DNA of 64,000 nt from Grimontia kaedaensis (GCF_023746615.1 NZ_CP082276.1:620001-684000), one strand, 5' to 3'. Positions 27,316-36,743 are shown, counted from the stretch's first letter. Notes: generated by a model from the sequence alone, not told the origin. Numbers and translations are program-made.

Positions 27316-28110
27316 TTAAAAAGGATAAAGTTGGCTCGAAGAAGCCAGTGGAAGGTAGGTGCTTCGGAACCCCTTATTCCACTCATGCAACATATAGCCG
27401 CCGGGATCTTGTGTAAAACCTACAGGCGCATCACTTCGATGATCCGTCAAAAAGGAACTCGCTGTTGCGGGGGAGGACAAGACTGTGGCTCCACCTATTG
27501 TGCTAACAATGCTGTTATGAAGATGGCCGCAGATAATCCGCACTTCACGGGGTGATTTCTCCAGAATCTCTGCCATTTCATCTGCGCCTTCCAGACCAAT
27601 GGCATCCATAAACTGAATACCCGAAGCAAAGGGAGGGTGATGCATAGCAATCAAAGCGGGTTTATCTGGGTGACGTGTCAATGCATGTTCGAGAAAAGCC
27701 AAAGCAGTGGGAGATAAACGACCACCGCCTTGGCCTGGAATTACGGTATCCAGACCAATGATATCGAGGTCTGGGAAGTGTTTCACCCAGTTGATTTCTT
27801 CACTGATCGCTGGTGTCAGATTCTCAAAGCAGTGATGCATAGAAGAGCGAAGATCATGATTGCCGGGTATCACGAAATAGGGAATACCCAGACGCCTTAT
27901 TACAGACTTAAAGGCTTCGTAGCTCTCGACGTCGCCGTGGTCAGTGATATCGCCAGTCACGATGATGGCATCGACGTGTCCAAGCTTCTCTAAATCCTGC
28001 TCAATCTTAGTGATGGCCTCTTCAAACAAGGTCAGCGTGTCGAGCACGCCGGAAACCTTGTTGGGAGGGCAGACAACGTGCGTGTCTGTCAGTTGTATGA
28101 TTCGTGTCAT
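27316..28110 (-). CDS. Metallophosphoesterase/phosphodiesterase (CpdA/GpdQ-like) of the ABC operon
   Basis: A 264-aa calcineurin-like phosphoesterase. The metal motifs appear in order: 'QLTDTH', 'VTGDITDHGD', 'IPGNHD', 'AMHHPP' and 'ICGHLH'. This is the class III phosphodiesterase set shared by cAMP phosphodiesterase CpdA and glycerophosphodiesterase GpdQ. The start at 28110 has a GGAGGG site upstream and lies 10 bases after the permease stop. Sitting last in an importer operon, it more likely hydrolyses an imported phosphodiester, such as a glycerophosphodiester, than cAMP. That assignment is inference. Confidence 0.78.
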   Translation of the reverse strand: MTRIIQLTDTHVVCPPNKVSGVLDTLTLFEEAITKIEQDLEKLGHVDAIIVTGDITDHGDVESYEAFKSVIRRLGIPYFVIPGNHDLRSSMHHCFENLTPAISEEINWVKHFPDLDIIGLDTVIPGQGGGRLSPTALAFLEHALTRHPDKPALIAMHHPPFASGIQFMDAIGLEGADEMAEILEKSPREVRIICGHLHNSIVSTIGGATVLSSPATASSFLTDHRSDAPVGFTQDPGGYMLHEWNKGFRSTYLPLASSSQLYPF

Positions 28111-28120
28111 AACGCCCTCC

Positions 28121-28930
28121 TTACTTGATACCTGCACGCAAGAACGCTTGCACGAACTGACGTTGGAAGATCAAGAACGCGATAAGCAGTGGTGCAACCG
28201 ACATCATTGTCGCAGCAGAAATCACGGATATATCTACACCGTTTTCCGGCGCACCAAATATCGACAAACCCACGGTGAGTGGTCGGGTATCGTCAGAGTT
28301 AGTCACAATCAAGGGCCACAGGAAGTTGTTCCAGTGGGTCGAGACAGAAACGAGTGCATACGCGAGATAAGTCGGCTTTGCGAGGGGCACATAGACTTTC
28401 ATCAAAATGCCAAACAGCGAACACCCTTCGACGCTGGCTGCTTCATGCAACTCATAAGGCACCGATTTAAAGGACTGGCGCATCAGGAAAATACCGAATG
28501 CACTGGCCATGTATGGCATACCCACACCCAAGATAGTGTCGAACAGACCAAGCTTGGATGTGACTGCGTAGTTTTCGACGATCAATACTTCAGGAAGAAT
28601 GAACAGTTGCAGCAAGACCAGAATGAAGACGAAGTCTTTACCCGGAAATGACACCTGTGCAAACGCAAAGCCCGCCAGAGTAGTAATGATGAATTGCCCA
28701 ATCAAAACCACTGTTACCAAACAGAAGGTGTTGATGAAGTACTGAATCCAAGGCGCACCTTCCCAAGCGACGCGGAAGTTATCGAGTGTCCAACCCGAAA
28801 GCAGGTTGAAATTCACGGCATCTGATGTGGTGTGGAATGCAGCCCAGAACGCAAACACTAAGGGTGATATCCAAATGACGGCAAGCAGGAGCGCACCAAA
28901 GGTATCGAGATACTTTTCGACAAATTTCAT
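28121..28930 (-). CDS. ABC transporter permease (UgpE/MalG-like)
   Basis: A 269-aa protein with six membrane helices and the EAA loop 'YELHEAASVEGCSLFGILMKVYVPLAKP' near residues 160-187. It overlaps the upstream permease by 4 bases. It is the second transmembrane subunit of a carbohydrate/glycerophosphate-type importer (CUT1). Confidence 0.88.
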   Translation of the reverse strand: MKFVEKYLDTFGALLLAVIWISPLVFAFWAAFHTTSDAVNFNLLSGWTLDNFRVAWEGAPWIQYFINTFCLVTVVLIGQFIITTLAGFAFAQVSFPGKDFVFILVLLQLFILPEVLIVENYAVTSKLGLFDTILGVGMPYMASAFGIFLMRQSFKSVPYELHEAASVEGCSLFGILMKVYVPLAKPTYLAYALVSVSTHWNNFLWPLIVTNSDDTRPLTVGLSIFGAPENGVDISVISAATMMSVAPLLIAFLIFQRQFVQAFLRAGIK

Positions 28931-29832
28931 TGATAGTGCGTCCTTTTATCCAGATAAGTGAACTGAATCGCTGCTGCAATCCCAAGTACTATCAGCACCA
29001 GCACTGTCATGGCAGCAGCATGTGGTGCATCGAAGAAGGCAAACGCCATCTCCCAGATGTAGTAGAGGATCAGTTTGGACGCGTCGGACGGCCCACCCTT
29101 GGTCAGAATGAACAGGTGGTCAATCAGCTTCACCGAGTTAATCATGGCGTTGACAACAATAAACAGGGTGGTGGGCATCAGCAGTGGCAACACAATTCGG
29201 CGTGTGTAAGTCCAGCGACTGGTGCCTTCAATATCTGCGGCTTCTTTGTAGTCTGCAGGAATGGTCTGCAAAGCAGCGAGATAGAAAATCATGAAGAAGC
29301 CTGCTTCTTTCCAGATGGTGACAATAATCACCGCCCAAAGCGCGGTTTCAGGTCTGCCCAACCAATTGACTGATTCAAAGCCAAACAGCGCACCGATTTG
29401 ATCGAGTACGCCCAAATCTGGCGTGTAGAAGAACAGCCAAAGGTTCGCAGCGGCAATCATGGGAAGTACGGTTGGGGTGAAATACGCGGTGCGGACAAAG
29501 CCCTTGGCCGATATTTTTGAGTTAGCCCAAAGCGCCATAATGAGTGCGATAGCGATCGAAGCCGGAATGGTAATCGCAGCATAGAAAAGATTGTTTTCGA
29601 CGACGATCCAAAAGGTCGGATCGTTAAACAGATCCGAGTAGTTTTCCAGCCCGGTAAATTCTGAAGGGCGACGACGCGTTCCTTTGGAAAATAGACTTTC
29701 CCATAGGGTAGCTACCGAAGGGTAGAACGCGAAAAGCGTCAGTAAAATGGCAGCGGGAGTCAGCAGAAGCCAGCCATACATGTGCTGTCTGCGGCGCTCC
29801 ATTTCAGCGTAATGATTCATAGTACTGCTCAA
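28927..29832 (-). CDS. ABC transporter permease (UgpA/MalF-like)
   Basis: A 301-aa protein with six helices and the EAA motif 'DYKEAADIEGTSRWTYTRRIVLPLLMP' near residues 200-225. A short N-terminal cytoplasmic extension 'MERRRQHMYGWLLLTPA' is typical of UgpA/MalF. It is separated from the binding-protein gene upstream by a GC-rich hairpin. Confidence 0.88.
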   Translation of the reverse strand: MSSTMNHYAEMERRRQHMYGWLLLTPAAILLTLFAFYPSVATLWESLFSKGTRRRPSEFTGLENYSDLFNDPTFWIVVENNLFYAAITIPASIAIALIMALWANSKISAKGFVRTAYFTPTVLPMIAAANLWLFFYTPDLGVLDQIGALFGFESVNWLGRPETALWAVIIVTIWKEAGFFMIFYLAALQTIPADYKEAADIEGTSRWTYTRRIVLPLLMPTTLFIVVNAMINSVKLIDHLFILTKGGPSDASKLILYYIWEMAFAFFDAPHAAAMTVLVLIVLGIAAAIQFTYLDKRTHYQ

Positions 29833-29845
29833 CTTCCAGAGAGTC

Positions 29846-29868
29846 CCCCCACCTGAGTCAGGTGGGGG
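29846..29868. promoter_or_regulatory. Intercistronic GC-rich hairpin between binding-protein and permease genes
   Basis: CCCCCACC / GGTGGGGG stem with loop TGAGTCA in the 44-base gap between the solute-binding-protein stop and the permease start. Such stems after periplasmic-binding-protein cistrons (as in malE-malF) usually protect or partly terminate the upstream message, so that the binding protein is made in excess. There is no T-run in the minus-strand direction. Confidence 0.6.
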
Positions 29869-29876
29869 AGACGTGC

Positions 29877-31142
29877 TTATTGATAATCGCGCAGGAGACG
29901 TTTTGCGGATTTCTGAGCTTCTTCAAGCGCAGCTTCCGGTGTTTTCTGGTCGGTCAGGGCAAACTGAATCGCGTTATTCAAACCTTCACGGACACGCGCG
30001 GTTTCGTAAGTGGAGAACTCGGCAACCGCATGCTCAAGTTGGTTACGCGCAACCAATGCTGGTGGGAACGCTGCTGTGTATTCTTGCAGCGCTTCGGTTT
30101 CGTATGCGCCTTTCGACACACCCATGTAACCGGTCGCGATCGACCATCTTGCGGCTTGTTCTGGTGAAGTCATGAACTTGATGAGCTTCATGGCTGCGGC
30201 TTTTTCTTCGTCAGAAGTGTCTTTAAAGATGTAGAAGTTGCCGCCACCGGTCGGTGAGCCTAAACGGACATTGCCTGGCAGCATAGCGACGCCAAAGTCG
30301 AACTTAGCGGCCTTTTTGACTGCCGTCAGGTTACCGGTTGAATGCCACATCATTGCCGTATTGCCTTCAAGGAAAGCTTGGCGAAGTGTGCCCCATTCAA
30401 CAGTGCCTGTCGGCATGACACCATGCTCCTGTGAGAGTGATTTCCAGAAATTGAGTGTTTCGATCACGGCCGGATCATCGAAGTAGGTGGTGAGGCCATC
30501 GTCAGACATCAGTTTCTTGCCATTCTGAATCGCCAGTGCCTGGAACATCCAGTATGGGTAACCAGTGGAAGGGATCATGATGCCGTAGGTGTCGTCGTTA
30601 GTGAGTTTCTTACTCACTTCAACCAACTCATCCCAGGTTGTCGGCGGCTTTTCCGGGTCAAGACCTGCAGCACGGAACATGTCTTTGTTGTAGTAAGCAA
30701 CAATGGTGGAACGTTGAAACGGAATACCCCAGGTTTTGCCTTCCGCCTGACCGTTTTCCATCAGTGCAGGATAGAAATCAGCCAACCAAGCTTTGTCGGC
30801 ATCACCTTGCATCAGGTCGTCAAACGGTGAGATCAAATCTTGCTCAATCAAGTCGTATACGTCGATAGAAAACATAACGGCCAACTGTGCAGGCTCGCCA
30901 GAGTTCAGTGCGGACAGTGCGCGCACACGGGTGTCATCGTAGTTACCAGAGTAGATAGCGTTAACCTTGATATCTGGGTTTTGCGCTTCAAAGTCATCAA
31001 CAATCCCGTCAACCACTTTTGTTAGCGCGCCACCCACTGCGATGGGGTAGTACATGTTCAGTTCTGTTGCCGCCATTGCTGACTGCGAAGCGAGAGTAAA
31101 CGCACCGGCAAAGGCACAACTCATTAACTTTGAGAACTTCAT
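29877..31142 (-). CDS. UgpB-like ABC extracellular solute-binding protein
   Basis: A 421-aa periplasmic protein with a signal peptide ending 'SQSAMAA'. It has family-1 binding-protein features: 'DDFEAQNPDIKVNAIYSGNYDDTRVRAL', 'GIPFQRSTIVAYYNKDMFRAAGLD', 'PPTTWDELVEVSKKL' and 'MWHSTGNLT'. The closest remembered relatives are UgpB-type proteins for glycerol-3-phosphate and glycerophosphodiesters, which agrees with the phosphodiesterase in the operon and the DeoR (GlpR-type) regulator. A sugar ligand remains possible. Confidence 0.82.
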   Translation of the reverse strand: MKFSKLMSCAFAGAFTLASQSAMAATELNMYYPIAVGGALTKVVDGIVDDFEAQNPDIKVNAIYSGNYDDTRVRALSALNSGEPAQLAVMFSIDVYDLIEQDLISPFDDLMQGDADKAWLADFYPALMENGQAEGKTWGIPFQRSTIVAYYNKDMFRAAGLDPEKPPTTWDELVEVSKKLTNDDTYGIMIPSTGYPYWMFQALAIQNGKKLMSDDGLTTYFDDPAVIETLNFWKSLSQEHGVMPTGTVEWGTLRQAFLEGNTAMMWHSTGNLTAVKKAAKFDFGVAMLPGNVRLGSPTGGGNFYIFKDTSDEEKAAAMKLIKFMTSPEQAARWSIATGYMGVSKGAYETEALQEYTAAFPPALVARNQLEHAVAEFSTYETARVREGLNNAIQFALTDQKTPEAALEEAQKSAKRLLRDYQ

Positions 31143-31219
31143 AGTTTCACCATTGGTTACGTATTTAATTTCGGAATCAGCTTTCTTTTTGGTGTTGAGA
31201 AAGACCGTTCCACTCCTTG

Positions 31220-32236
31220 TTAATTGATTCTTTTTCCATCACCGTCAAAGAAGTGCAGAGCACTGTCCTCAAAGGTTATGTCTACGGTGCTTCCTTCTTG
31301 AAGCGATGAATAGCCGTGAAGCTTGACCACTAAGCCTTTGGCTTTGGGATGGTCAAGCAGAACATGGGTTTCATCACCCAGATATTCGCTTTCAGAAACG
31401 ATACAACTGATTCGGCCTTGGCCTGCCCCTACCAACTCCACGTCTTCGGTACGCAAGCCAACTTTGTGCGCGTGCTCAGTGCCAGGAATAACGTCGCCGT
31501 CGATCAAAGCCATCGGTGGGGCACCAATAAATTCAGCCGCAAAGGTATTTTGAGGAATGTTGTAGAGCTCCTGCGGCGTTCCTGCCTGCATGATGTGACC
31601 GTCTTTCATCAAAATGATCAGGTCAGCCATACTCATGGCTTCCGTTTGGTCGTGGGTGACGTACACCACAGTCATGCCCAGATCTTTCTGGAGTTTTTTG
31701 ATGTCTTTTCGCACAGAGTGACGGAGCTTGGCATCCAGGTTGGAGAGAGGTTCATCCATCAGACAAAGGGGTTGACCTGCAACAATCGCACGCGCAAGAG
31801 CTACACGTTGACGCTGTCCACCGGAAAGTTCGCCCGGCTTACGCTCTTCGTATCCCAGAAGGCCGGTGATCCGCAGTGCGTTCTCAAGTTTCTTTAGGCG
31901 TTCATCTTTGGGCACCTTTCGTACCTTCATGCCAAACATGACGTTTTCTGCGACAGACAGGTGCGGGAAGAGTGCATAAGACTGGAATACCATGGAGAGA
32001 TTTCGCGCTGAAGGTGCCATTTCAGTTACGTCGGTGCCTTCAATGCGAATAGAACCCTCATCAGGGATCTCCAAACCGGCTAATAAGCGCAGTGTTGTGG
32101 ATTTACCGCAACCAGAAGGACCCAACAAGGCAACAAATGCGCCTTCTGGGATATCGATAGAAATGTTTTCAACACCAAGTTGTCCGTTCCACCTTTTTGC
32201 GATGTTGTCGAACGAAACAAAGGGTTCTGTGTTCAT
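31220..32236 (-). CDS. ABC transporter ATP-binding protein (UgpC/MalK-like)
   Basis: A 338-aa ATPase with Walker A 'GPSGCGKST', Q-loop 'MVFQSYALFPH', signature 'LSGGQRQR', Walker B 'CLMDEPLSNLDA' and H-loop 'VTHDQTEA', then a C-terminal regulatory TOBE domain (about 245-330). It overlaps the DeoR gene by 4 bases at its start. The order regulator-ATPase-binding protein-permeases-phosphodiesterase makes one operon. Confidence 0.9.
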   Translation of the reverse strand: MNTEPFVSFDNIAKRWNGQLGVENISIDIPEGAFVALLGPSGCGKSTTLRLLAGLEIPDEGSIRIEGTDVTEMAPSARNLSMVFQSYALFPHLSVAENVMFGMKVRKVPKDERLKKLENALRITGLLGYEERKPGELSGGQRQRVALARAIVAGQPLCLMDEPLSNLDAKLRHSVRKDIKKLQKDLGMTVVYVTHDQTEAMSMADLIILMKDGHIMQAGTPQELYNIPQNTFAAEFIGAPPMALIDGDVIPGTEHAHKVGLRTEDVELVGAGQGRISCIVSESEYLGDETHVLLDHPKAKGLVVKLHGYSSLQEGSTVDITFEDSALHFFDGDGKRIN

Positions 32237-33030
32237 GAAGCGTCGCCTCCCACTAACTTCAAACGATCTCCGACACGGTCACTCAGCGCTGAAAAGTCAT
32301 CGCCGGGATGTTGGTCCATGATGATCAAATCCACGTCGAAAATACTCCCGCCAATAGCAGGGGCTGTTCGCGTCAACTTAGTACTGTCCATGACTAAAAT
32401 GGACGTTTTGCAATGGGTGCGAATGGCTTCGCGAACCCTCACTTCAGAGGCATGGAAATCCAACATGCCTCCGTCTTCCGATACGCCAGCTACGCCAAAA
32501 ATGCCGTACTCAGCACGATAACTGTTGAAAAACTCAAGCACGCCGTCACCGAGTACATCCCGGTCAGGCATGCGCACCTCTCCACCCGGAATGATGATGC
32601 GGTTACTTGGCTCATTACTCAGAACCATGGCGGCATTGAGGTTATTAGTCATCACCGTCAGCCCAGACTTCGCAGTCAGCGCTTCGGCCACAATCGTCGG
32701 TGTCGAACCAATAGAAATAAACACCGTGGCACCGTCAGGAATAACATCAGCCACTGCTTTAGCAATAGCGCGTTTCTCTGTTGGGTTTGTTGCTGCACGT
32801 AAGTCATAAGGTGCATTCAACTGCTCTTCAAAAGACTCGACACCGCCGTGACGACGGCGAAGCAGGTTTTCGCTGCACAACTGATTAAGGTCGCGCCGTA
32901 CGGTTTGGGATGACACTCCCAATATTTCCGTGAGTAATTCGACAGATACATTGCCGCGCGCTTGTGTCAGTTCGATGATCTTTTCGCGTCGAATCTCTGT
33001 TTTCGATTTGAGTTTGGTTGCTACCGTCAT
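32233..33030 (-). CDS. DeoR-family transcriptional regulator
   Basis: A 265-aa regulator with N-terminal HTH_DeoR ('RREKIIELTQARGNVSVELLTEILGVSSQTVRRDLN', residues about 13-48) and a C-terminal sugar-phosphate isomerase-like sensor (about 80-240, 'GATVFISIGSTPTIVAEAL'). These regulators usually respond to a phosphorylated sugar or glycerol-3-phosphate. It is first gene of the ABC operon, so it is probably autoregulated through the palindrome 69 bases upstream. Confidence 0.87.
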   Translation of the reverse strand: MTVATKLKSKTEIRREKIIELTQARGNVSVELLTEILGVSSQTVRRDLNQLCSENLLRRRHGGVESFEEQLNAPYDLRAATNPTEKRAIAKAVADVIPDGATVFISIGSTPTIVAEALTAKSGLTVMTNNLNAAMVLSNEPSNRIIIPGGEVRMPDRDVLGDGVLEFFNSYRAEYGIFGVAGVSEDGGMLDFHASEVRVREAIRTHCKTSILVMDSTKLTRTAPAIGGSIFDVDLIIMDQHPGDDFSALSDRVGDRLKLVGGDAS

Positions 33031-33098
33031 AACTGCTCACATCTCCACTTTCATTTCAATCTAAGATCATATTTAACAAAAAGCCAACATATAATGAG

Positions 33099-33124
33099 CA
33101 AACGAACATAAAAATGTTCATTTG
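33099..33124. promoter_or_regulatory. Candidate DeoR/GlpR-type operator
   Basis: A 26-bp palindrome CAAAC-GAACAT-aaaa-ATGTTC-ATTTG with only one mismatched pair. The half-site (ATGTTCG / GAACAT) resembles the GlpR-type DeoR operator. It lies between the divergent deoR and Na/Pi cotransporter genes, closer to deoR. Confidence 0.6.
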
Positions 33125-33240
33125 TTGATCAAAAGCGCAATGTTGATTACCTTATTAATAAGCGAATGCTCAAGCGGTATGGGTATAGAGGTGAAACAGA
33201 GAAGTGAGAACACGCACGTCGTGCGCTAGGTGATATAAGA

Positions 33241-34944
33241 ATGACAGGAACATCTGTACTAATTAATTTGTTGGGAGGCGTAGCACTGCTGCTGTTTGGT
33301 CTTGCGCTGGTCAAAGAGCATGTATTGAAAACCTTTGGTGGACGGATCCGCCGTAGTTTGGGACGGTCGGCTTTTAACCGTTGGCGCGGGTTTGGTGTCG
33401 GCCTTGGAGTGACATGCCTGCTACAAAGCAGCACTGCCACGGCGCTATTGGCCAGTTCGCTGGGTAGCCAGGGGCTGGCAACAGCAAGTGGTTTAGCGAT
33501 TTTACTGGGTGCGGATGTTGGTACCACTCTAGTAGCTAAACTCCTGACATTCGATTTAAGTTGGCTTGCCCCTGTGCTGTTATTTGTTGGTTTTATAGTC
33601 ATGTCTTCAGGGAAGAAGGATAAAACCAAGCATATTGGCCGAATCATGATTGGCCTTGGCATTATGTTGCTAGCGTTGAAAATCATCGTTTCTACGTCAG
33701 TTCCTATGCGCGATTCTGTGGCAATTCAATCCTTGATGGGAGCGCTTAGCGATGAGCCTTTGTTGGCTGTCATCGTCGGTATGTGTATTGCGTTTCTGGT
33801 GCATTCGAGTCTTGCAACCGTTTTGCTCATTGTGGCAATGGCCGGTTCTGGTGTGATTACCCTGCAAGGTGGAATGGCGCTGATTCTAGGTGCAAACCTA
33901 GGCGCAGCCCTACCAGCTGTGATGAATACGGTTAATGCAACACCAGAAATTCGAAGGGTGCCTCTCGGGAATTTGGGCTTCCGCGCCGTCGGTGTAGTGA
34001 TTACTTTGCCTCTGCTGGATGTACTGAATTCAATGGCGTTGTTTGCGTCTGATGAGCCCGCAGTAGTACTTGTTAACTTCCACCTTCTTTTCAACGTATT
34101 GTTGGCGATGACATTTTTGCCCTTGGTGACGCCTAGCGCACGTTTGCTCGAAAAATGGGTACCAGCGAATACCTTGGATAAGGCAGACAACAAGCCTCGT
34201 TATCTGGATAGAAAAGCATTTCGTACACCTTCAGTGGCACTGTCTAATACTGTTCGGGAAGTGCTGAGAATGGGGGATTTGCTGAGAGGCATGCTTGATG
34301 GCGCGTTTGAGGCGTTGAACACCCGCAACCCTGCACAGTTACAGCATATTAAGCGTTCGGATGATTTGGTCGATGAGTACTACGAGAAGATAAATCTTTA
34401 TTTAACGGAGCTCAGTCGTCAGGACATTCCTAAGAAGTATCGCCGCCGTTGCTATCGCATTTCGTCTTATACGACCAATCTGGAGCATGCAGGCGACATT
34501 CTCGAATACAGCATGACAGAGGTCATCAATAAAATTATCCAACAAAATATTCTGTTGCCTGATTATGAGCGTAAAGCGATTGATGAACTCAAGAACTGCA
34601 TTTACCGTAACATGGAACTCGCCTTCAGCGTGCTACTCACTGGTGATGTAAACAATGCGCGTGCGTTAATTGAACAGAAGAGCGTAGTAAAAAACATTGA
34701 GCGCGAGGCAATACTGGCTCATCAAAAAGGCCTCCGTGATCAGACGATTACCGTTGTTGCTGGTAGCTCTTTGTATTTGGACTTATTGAGAGATTTAATC
34801 CGTATCAACTCTCACTTTACGTCTATTGCGTACCCTATTTTGGATCAAGCGGGCGAGTTAAGAGCCAGCAGATTGAAAAATACCCAAGCGGAACCGTCAA
34901 ACAGTGCGGAACCAACGATTAATAGCAATGAATCTCCAACGTAA
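33241..34944 (+). CDS. Na+/phosphate cotransporter with PhoU-like C-terminal domain (YjbB/NptA type)
   Basis: A 567-aa protein: eight or more membrane helices in residues 1-300 containing the duplicated Na/Pi motif ('CLLQSSTATALLASS' and 'FLVHSSLATVLLIVA'; note His replacing Gln in the second copy), followed by a PhoU-like helical region (about 345-540). It faces away from the DeoR/ABC operon across 210 bases. In bacteria such proteins move phosphate inward (NptA) or outward (YjbB); direction cannot be told. Its neighbour is a histidine phosphatase. Confidence 0.85.
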   Translation: MTGTSVLINLLGGVALLLFGLALVKEHVLKTFGGRIRRSLGRSAFNRWRGFGVGLGVTCLLQSSTATALLASSLGSQGLATASGLAILLGADVGTTLVAKLLTFDLSWLAPVLLFVGFIVMSSGKKDKTKHIGRIMIGLGIMLLALKIIVSTSVPMRDSVAIQSLMGALSDEPLLAVIVGMCIAFLVHSSLATVLLIVAMAGSGVITLQGGMALILGANLGAALPAVMNTVNATPEIRRVPLGNLGFRAVGVVITLPLLDVLNSMALFASDEPAVVLVNFHLLFNVLLAMTFLPLVTPSARLLEKWVPANTLDKADNKPRYLDRKAFRTPSVALSNTVREVLRMGDLLRGMLDGAFEALNTRNPAQLQHIKRSDDLVDEYYEKINLYLTELSRQDIPKKYRRRCYRISSYTTNLEHAGDILEYSMTEVINKIIQQNILLPDYERKAIDELKNCIYRNMELAFSVLLTGDVNNARALIEQKSVVKNIEREAILAHQKGLRDQTITVVAGSSLYLDLLRDLIRINSHFTSIAYPILDQAGELRASRLKNTQAEPSNSAEPTINSNESPT

Positions 34945-34975
34945 GGTTGCTTGAGTTTTCACTAAGGAAGGAAGA

Positions 34976-35575
34976 ATGACCGTTTTCAAGAATACTTACC
35001 TCATCATGCGCCATGGACAGAGTGAAGCAAATGTGGCTGATATCGTGGTGAGCGATCCTGCTATTGGTTGCGCCAACTATGGGTTGTCTCCACTCGGTCA
35101 AACGCAAGCCAAAGCATCGGCGCAAGCTTTCCGAGATAAAGGGATAGCGCTTATTGTCTGTTCCGATTTCAAACGTACCAAGGAAACGGCGGCCATTGTT
35201 GCTGATGAACTCTCCCTGCAATCGGCGGTTGAGGATATCCGACTGCGAGAGCGTTTTTTTGGTGAATGGGAAGGGCAATCGTCATCTGCGTATGAAAACG
35301 TGTGGGCTAAAGATTTGCAGGATTCAAACCAAAGCTTTAATGGTGTTGAAAGCACCGTGAGTGTCCGCGATCGTTCTATTAGTTTGATTAAAGAGCTAGA
35401 AAACCAATATGAAGACAAAGCCATCCTGTTGGTTGCTCACGGTGATATCTTACAGATCATGAAATCGGCTTTTCACGACATTGAACCGGGTCAACACCGC
35501 ACTTTGCCTCACCATGAAACCGGTGAAATCAAACTACTGGTGTCTAAAGGGGATAACATTCACCTGCCGCTCTAA
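34976..35575 (+). CDS. Histidine phosphatase family protein (phosphoglycerate-mutase-like)
   Basis: A 199-aa enzyme with the catalytic 'LIMRHGQSEANV' (His near residue 13), a second Arg in 'CSDFKRTKET', the acid 'RLRERFFGEWEG' and the second catalytic His in 'LLVAHGDILQIM'. All phosphatase residues are present. It has an AGGAAGG site just upstream and follows the Na/Pi cotransporter by 31 bases, so it may release phosphate from an unknown ester. Confidence 0.85.
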   Translation: MTVFKNTYLIMRHGQSEANVADIVVSDPAIGCANYGLSPLGQTQAKASAQAFRDKGIALIVCSDFKRTKETAAIVADELSLQSAVEDIRLRERFFGEWEGQSSSAYENVWAKDLQDSNQSFNGVESTVSVRDRSISLIKELENQYEDKAILLVAHGDILQIMKSAFHDIEPGQHRTLPHHETGEIKLLVSKGDNIHLPL

Positions 35576-35609
35576 AGTTAATAATAACGAAAACTGTTGA
35601 AAACTCAGG

Positions 35610-35650
35610 GTGGTACGTTGTGTTTCTCTGGCGAGAAAACGTACCACTTT
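35610..35650 (+). terminator. Rho-independent terminator after the phosphatase gene
   Basis: Long stem GTGGTACGT / ACGTACCAC extended by an inner TTTCTC / GAGAAA pair closed by TGGC, followed by TTTCTG. Confidence 0.75.
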
Positions 35651-35799
35651 CTGTAGTCATCTCTTCTTTCCTGACTTCCTTTGATCGCTGACCTTATACT
35701 CAAATCATCGTTGTGTTAAAAAAATGTTATGCGTGAGCATTTAGAAACATCGAAGGAGTAAACTCCTCATACAAATACGATCATTTCGAGGGTTTCCCC

Positions 35800-36729
35800 A
35801 TGAAGGAAAATGGACAAACAAAATCAATTCAAATCATCGGCGTGCCTGTGGATCTCGGCGCTTCCCGGCGCGGAACAGATGGTGGCGTTTCAGCGGTTCG
35901 CATAGCGGGGCTTGGTGAGAAGCTGACAAAGATGGGTTATACAGTGACAGACGAAGTGGACGTTGCCGTTCCTTCTAAGGAGTCGAGACCCAAAGAGACC
36001 ACAGGCAATATGCGTTTCCGCAGTGAAATTCTGCAGGTTTGTCGGGACCTTGCCGTCGTCACACGCGATGCACTAACCAAAGGCAATGTGCCGCTGGTTG
36101 TTGGAGGTGACCATTCCCTCGCAATTGGTTCGATTTCCGGCATCGCTGACTATTTTCAGGAGAAGGGCGGCGAGCTAGGCCTTGTTTGGTTTGATGCTCA
36201 TGCAGATATGAATATTCCGGGTATTTCACCATCGGGCAATATTCACGGAATGCCGCTATCCCATCTGCTTGGCTACGGCGACAAGGAATTCACAGGTATT
36301 CTCAGCGCCAACCCAAAAATAAAGTCTGAAAATGTGGTGCTGGTGGGCGTAAGGGATATTGATGAGAAAGAAAAAGAGCTGATCAAGCAATCCGGCATCA
36401 AGGTTTACAGCATGCGAGATATCGATGAGCTTGGTATGAGCCGCGTAAGCGACGAGATCCTGGAAATTGTGACTAAAGGAACAGTGGGTTTCCATGTCAG
36501 CTTTGACGTGGATGGATGCGACCCCGAAGTGATGCCGGGTTCAGGGACTTTGGTTCCGGGCGGGGTGACATATCGCGAAGCGCATTTGTTGTTAGAAAAA
36601 TGCGCGGAGACTGGATTGATGACTTCCATGGATTTGGTGGAATTGAACCCATTCCTGGATAAAGGAAATATCTCCGCCGAACGTGCCGTGTCACTGGTGC
36701 TCAGCGCGTTTGGGCAAAGCGTACTATAA
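35800..36729 (+). CDS. rocF: Arginase
   Basis: A 309-aa ureohydrolase. The three Mn-binding signatures are intact: 'GGDHSLAIGS', 'WFDAHADMN' and 'SFDVDGCDPEVMPGSGT'. The start 'IIGVPVDLGASRRGTDGG' and substrate loop 'SGNIHGMPLS' are typical of true arginase and not agmatinase. It converts arginine to ornithine and urea. It has its own promoter region (224-bp gap) with no riboswitch visible, so the arginase-family guanidine hydrolases (GdmH), which are usually riboswitch-linked, are a less likely identity. Single-gene unit. Confidence 0.9.
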   Translation: MKENGQTKSIQIIGVPVDLGASRRGTDGGVSAVRIAGLGEKLTKMGYTVTDEVDVAVPSKESRPKETTGNMRFRSEILQVCRDLAVVTRDALTKGNVPLVVGGDHSLAIGSISGIADYFQEKGGELGLVWFDAHADMNIPGISPSGNIHGMPLSHLLGYGDKEFTGILSANPKIKSENVVLVGVRDIDEKEKELIKQSGIKVYSMRDIDELGMSRVSDEILEIVTKGTVGFHVSFDVDGCDPEVMPGSGTLVPGGVTYREAHLLLEKCAETGLMTSMDLVELNPFLDKGNISAERAVSLVLSAFGQSVL

Positions 36730-36743
36730 CTCTCCTCTGAAGG

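Noticed and set aside
35800..36729. Arginase-family gene as a guanidine hydrolase belonging to the guanidine pathway
   Set aside because: It is 9 kb away, lacks a guanidine riboswitch in its leader and has typical arginase N-terminal and substrate-loop motifs.
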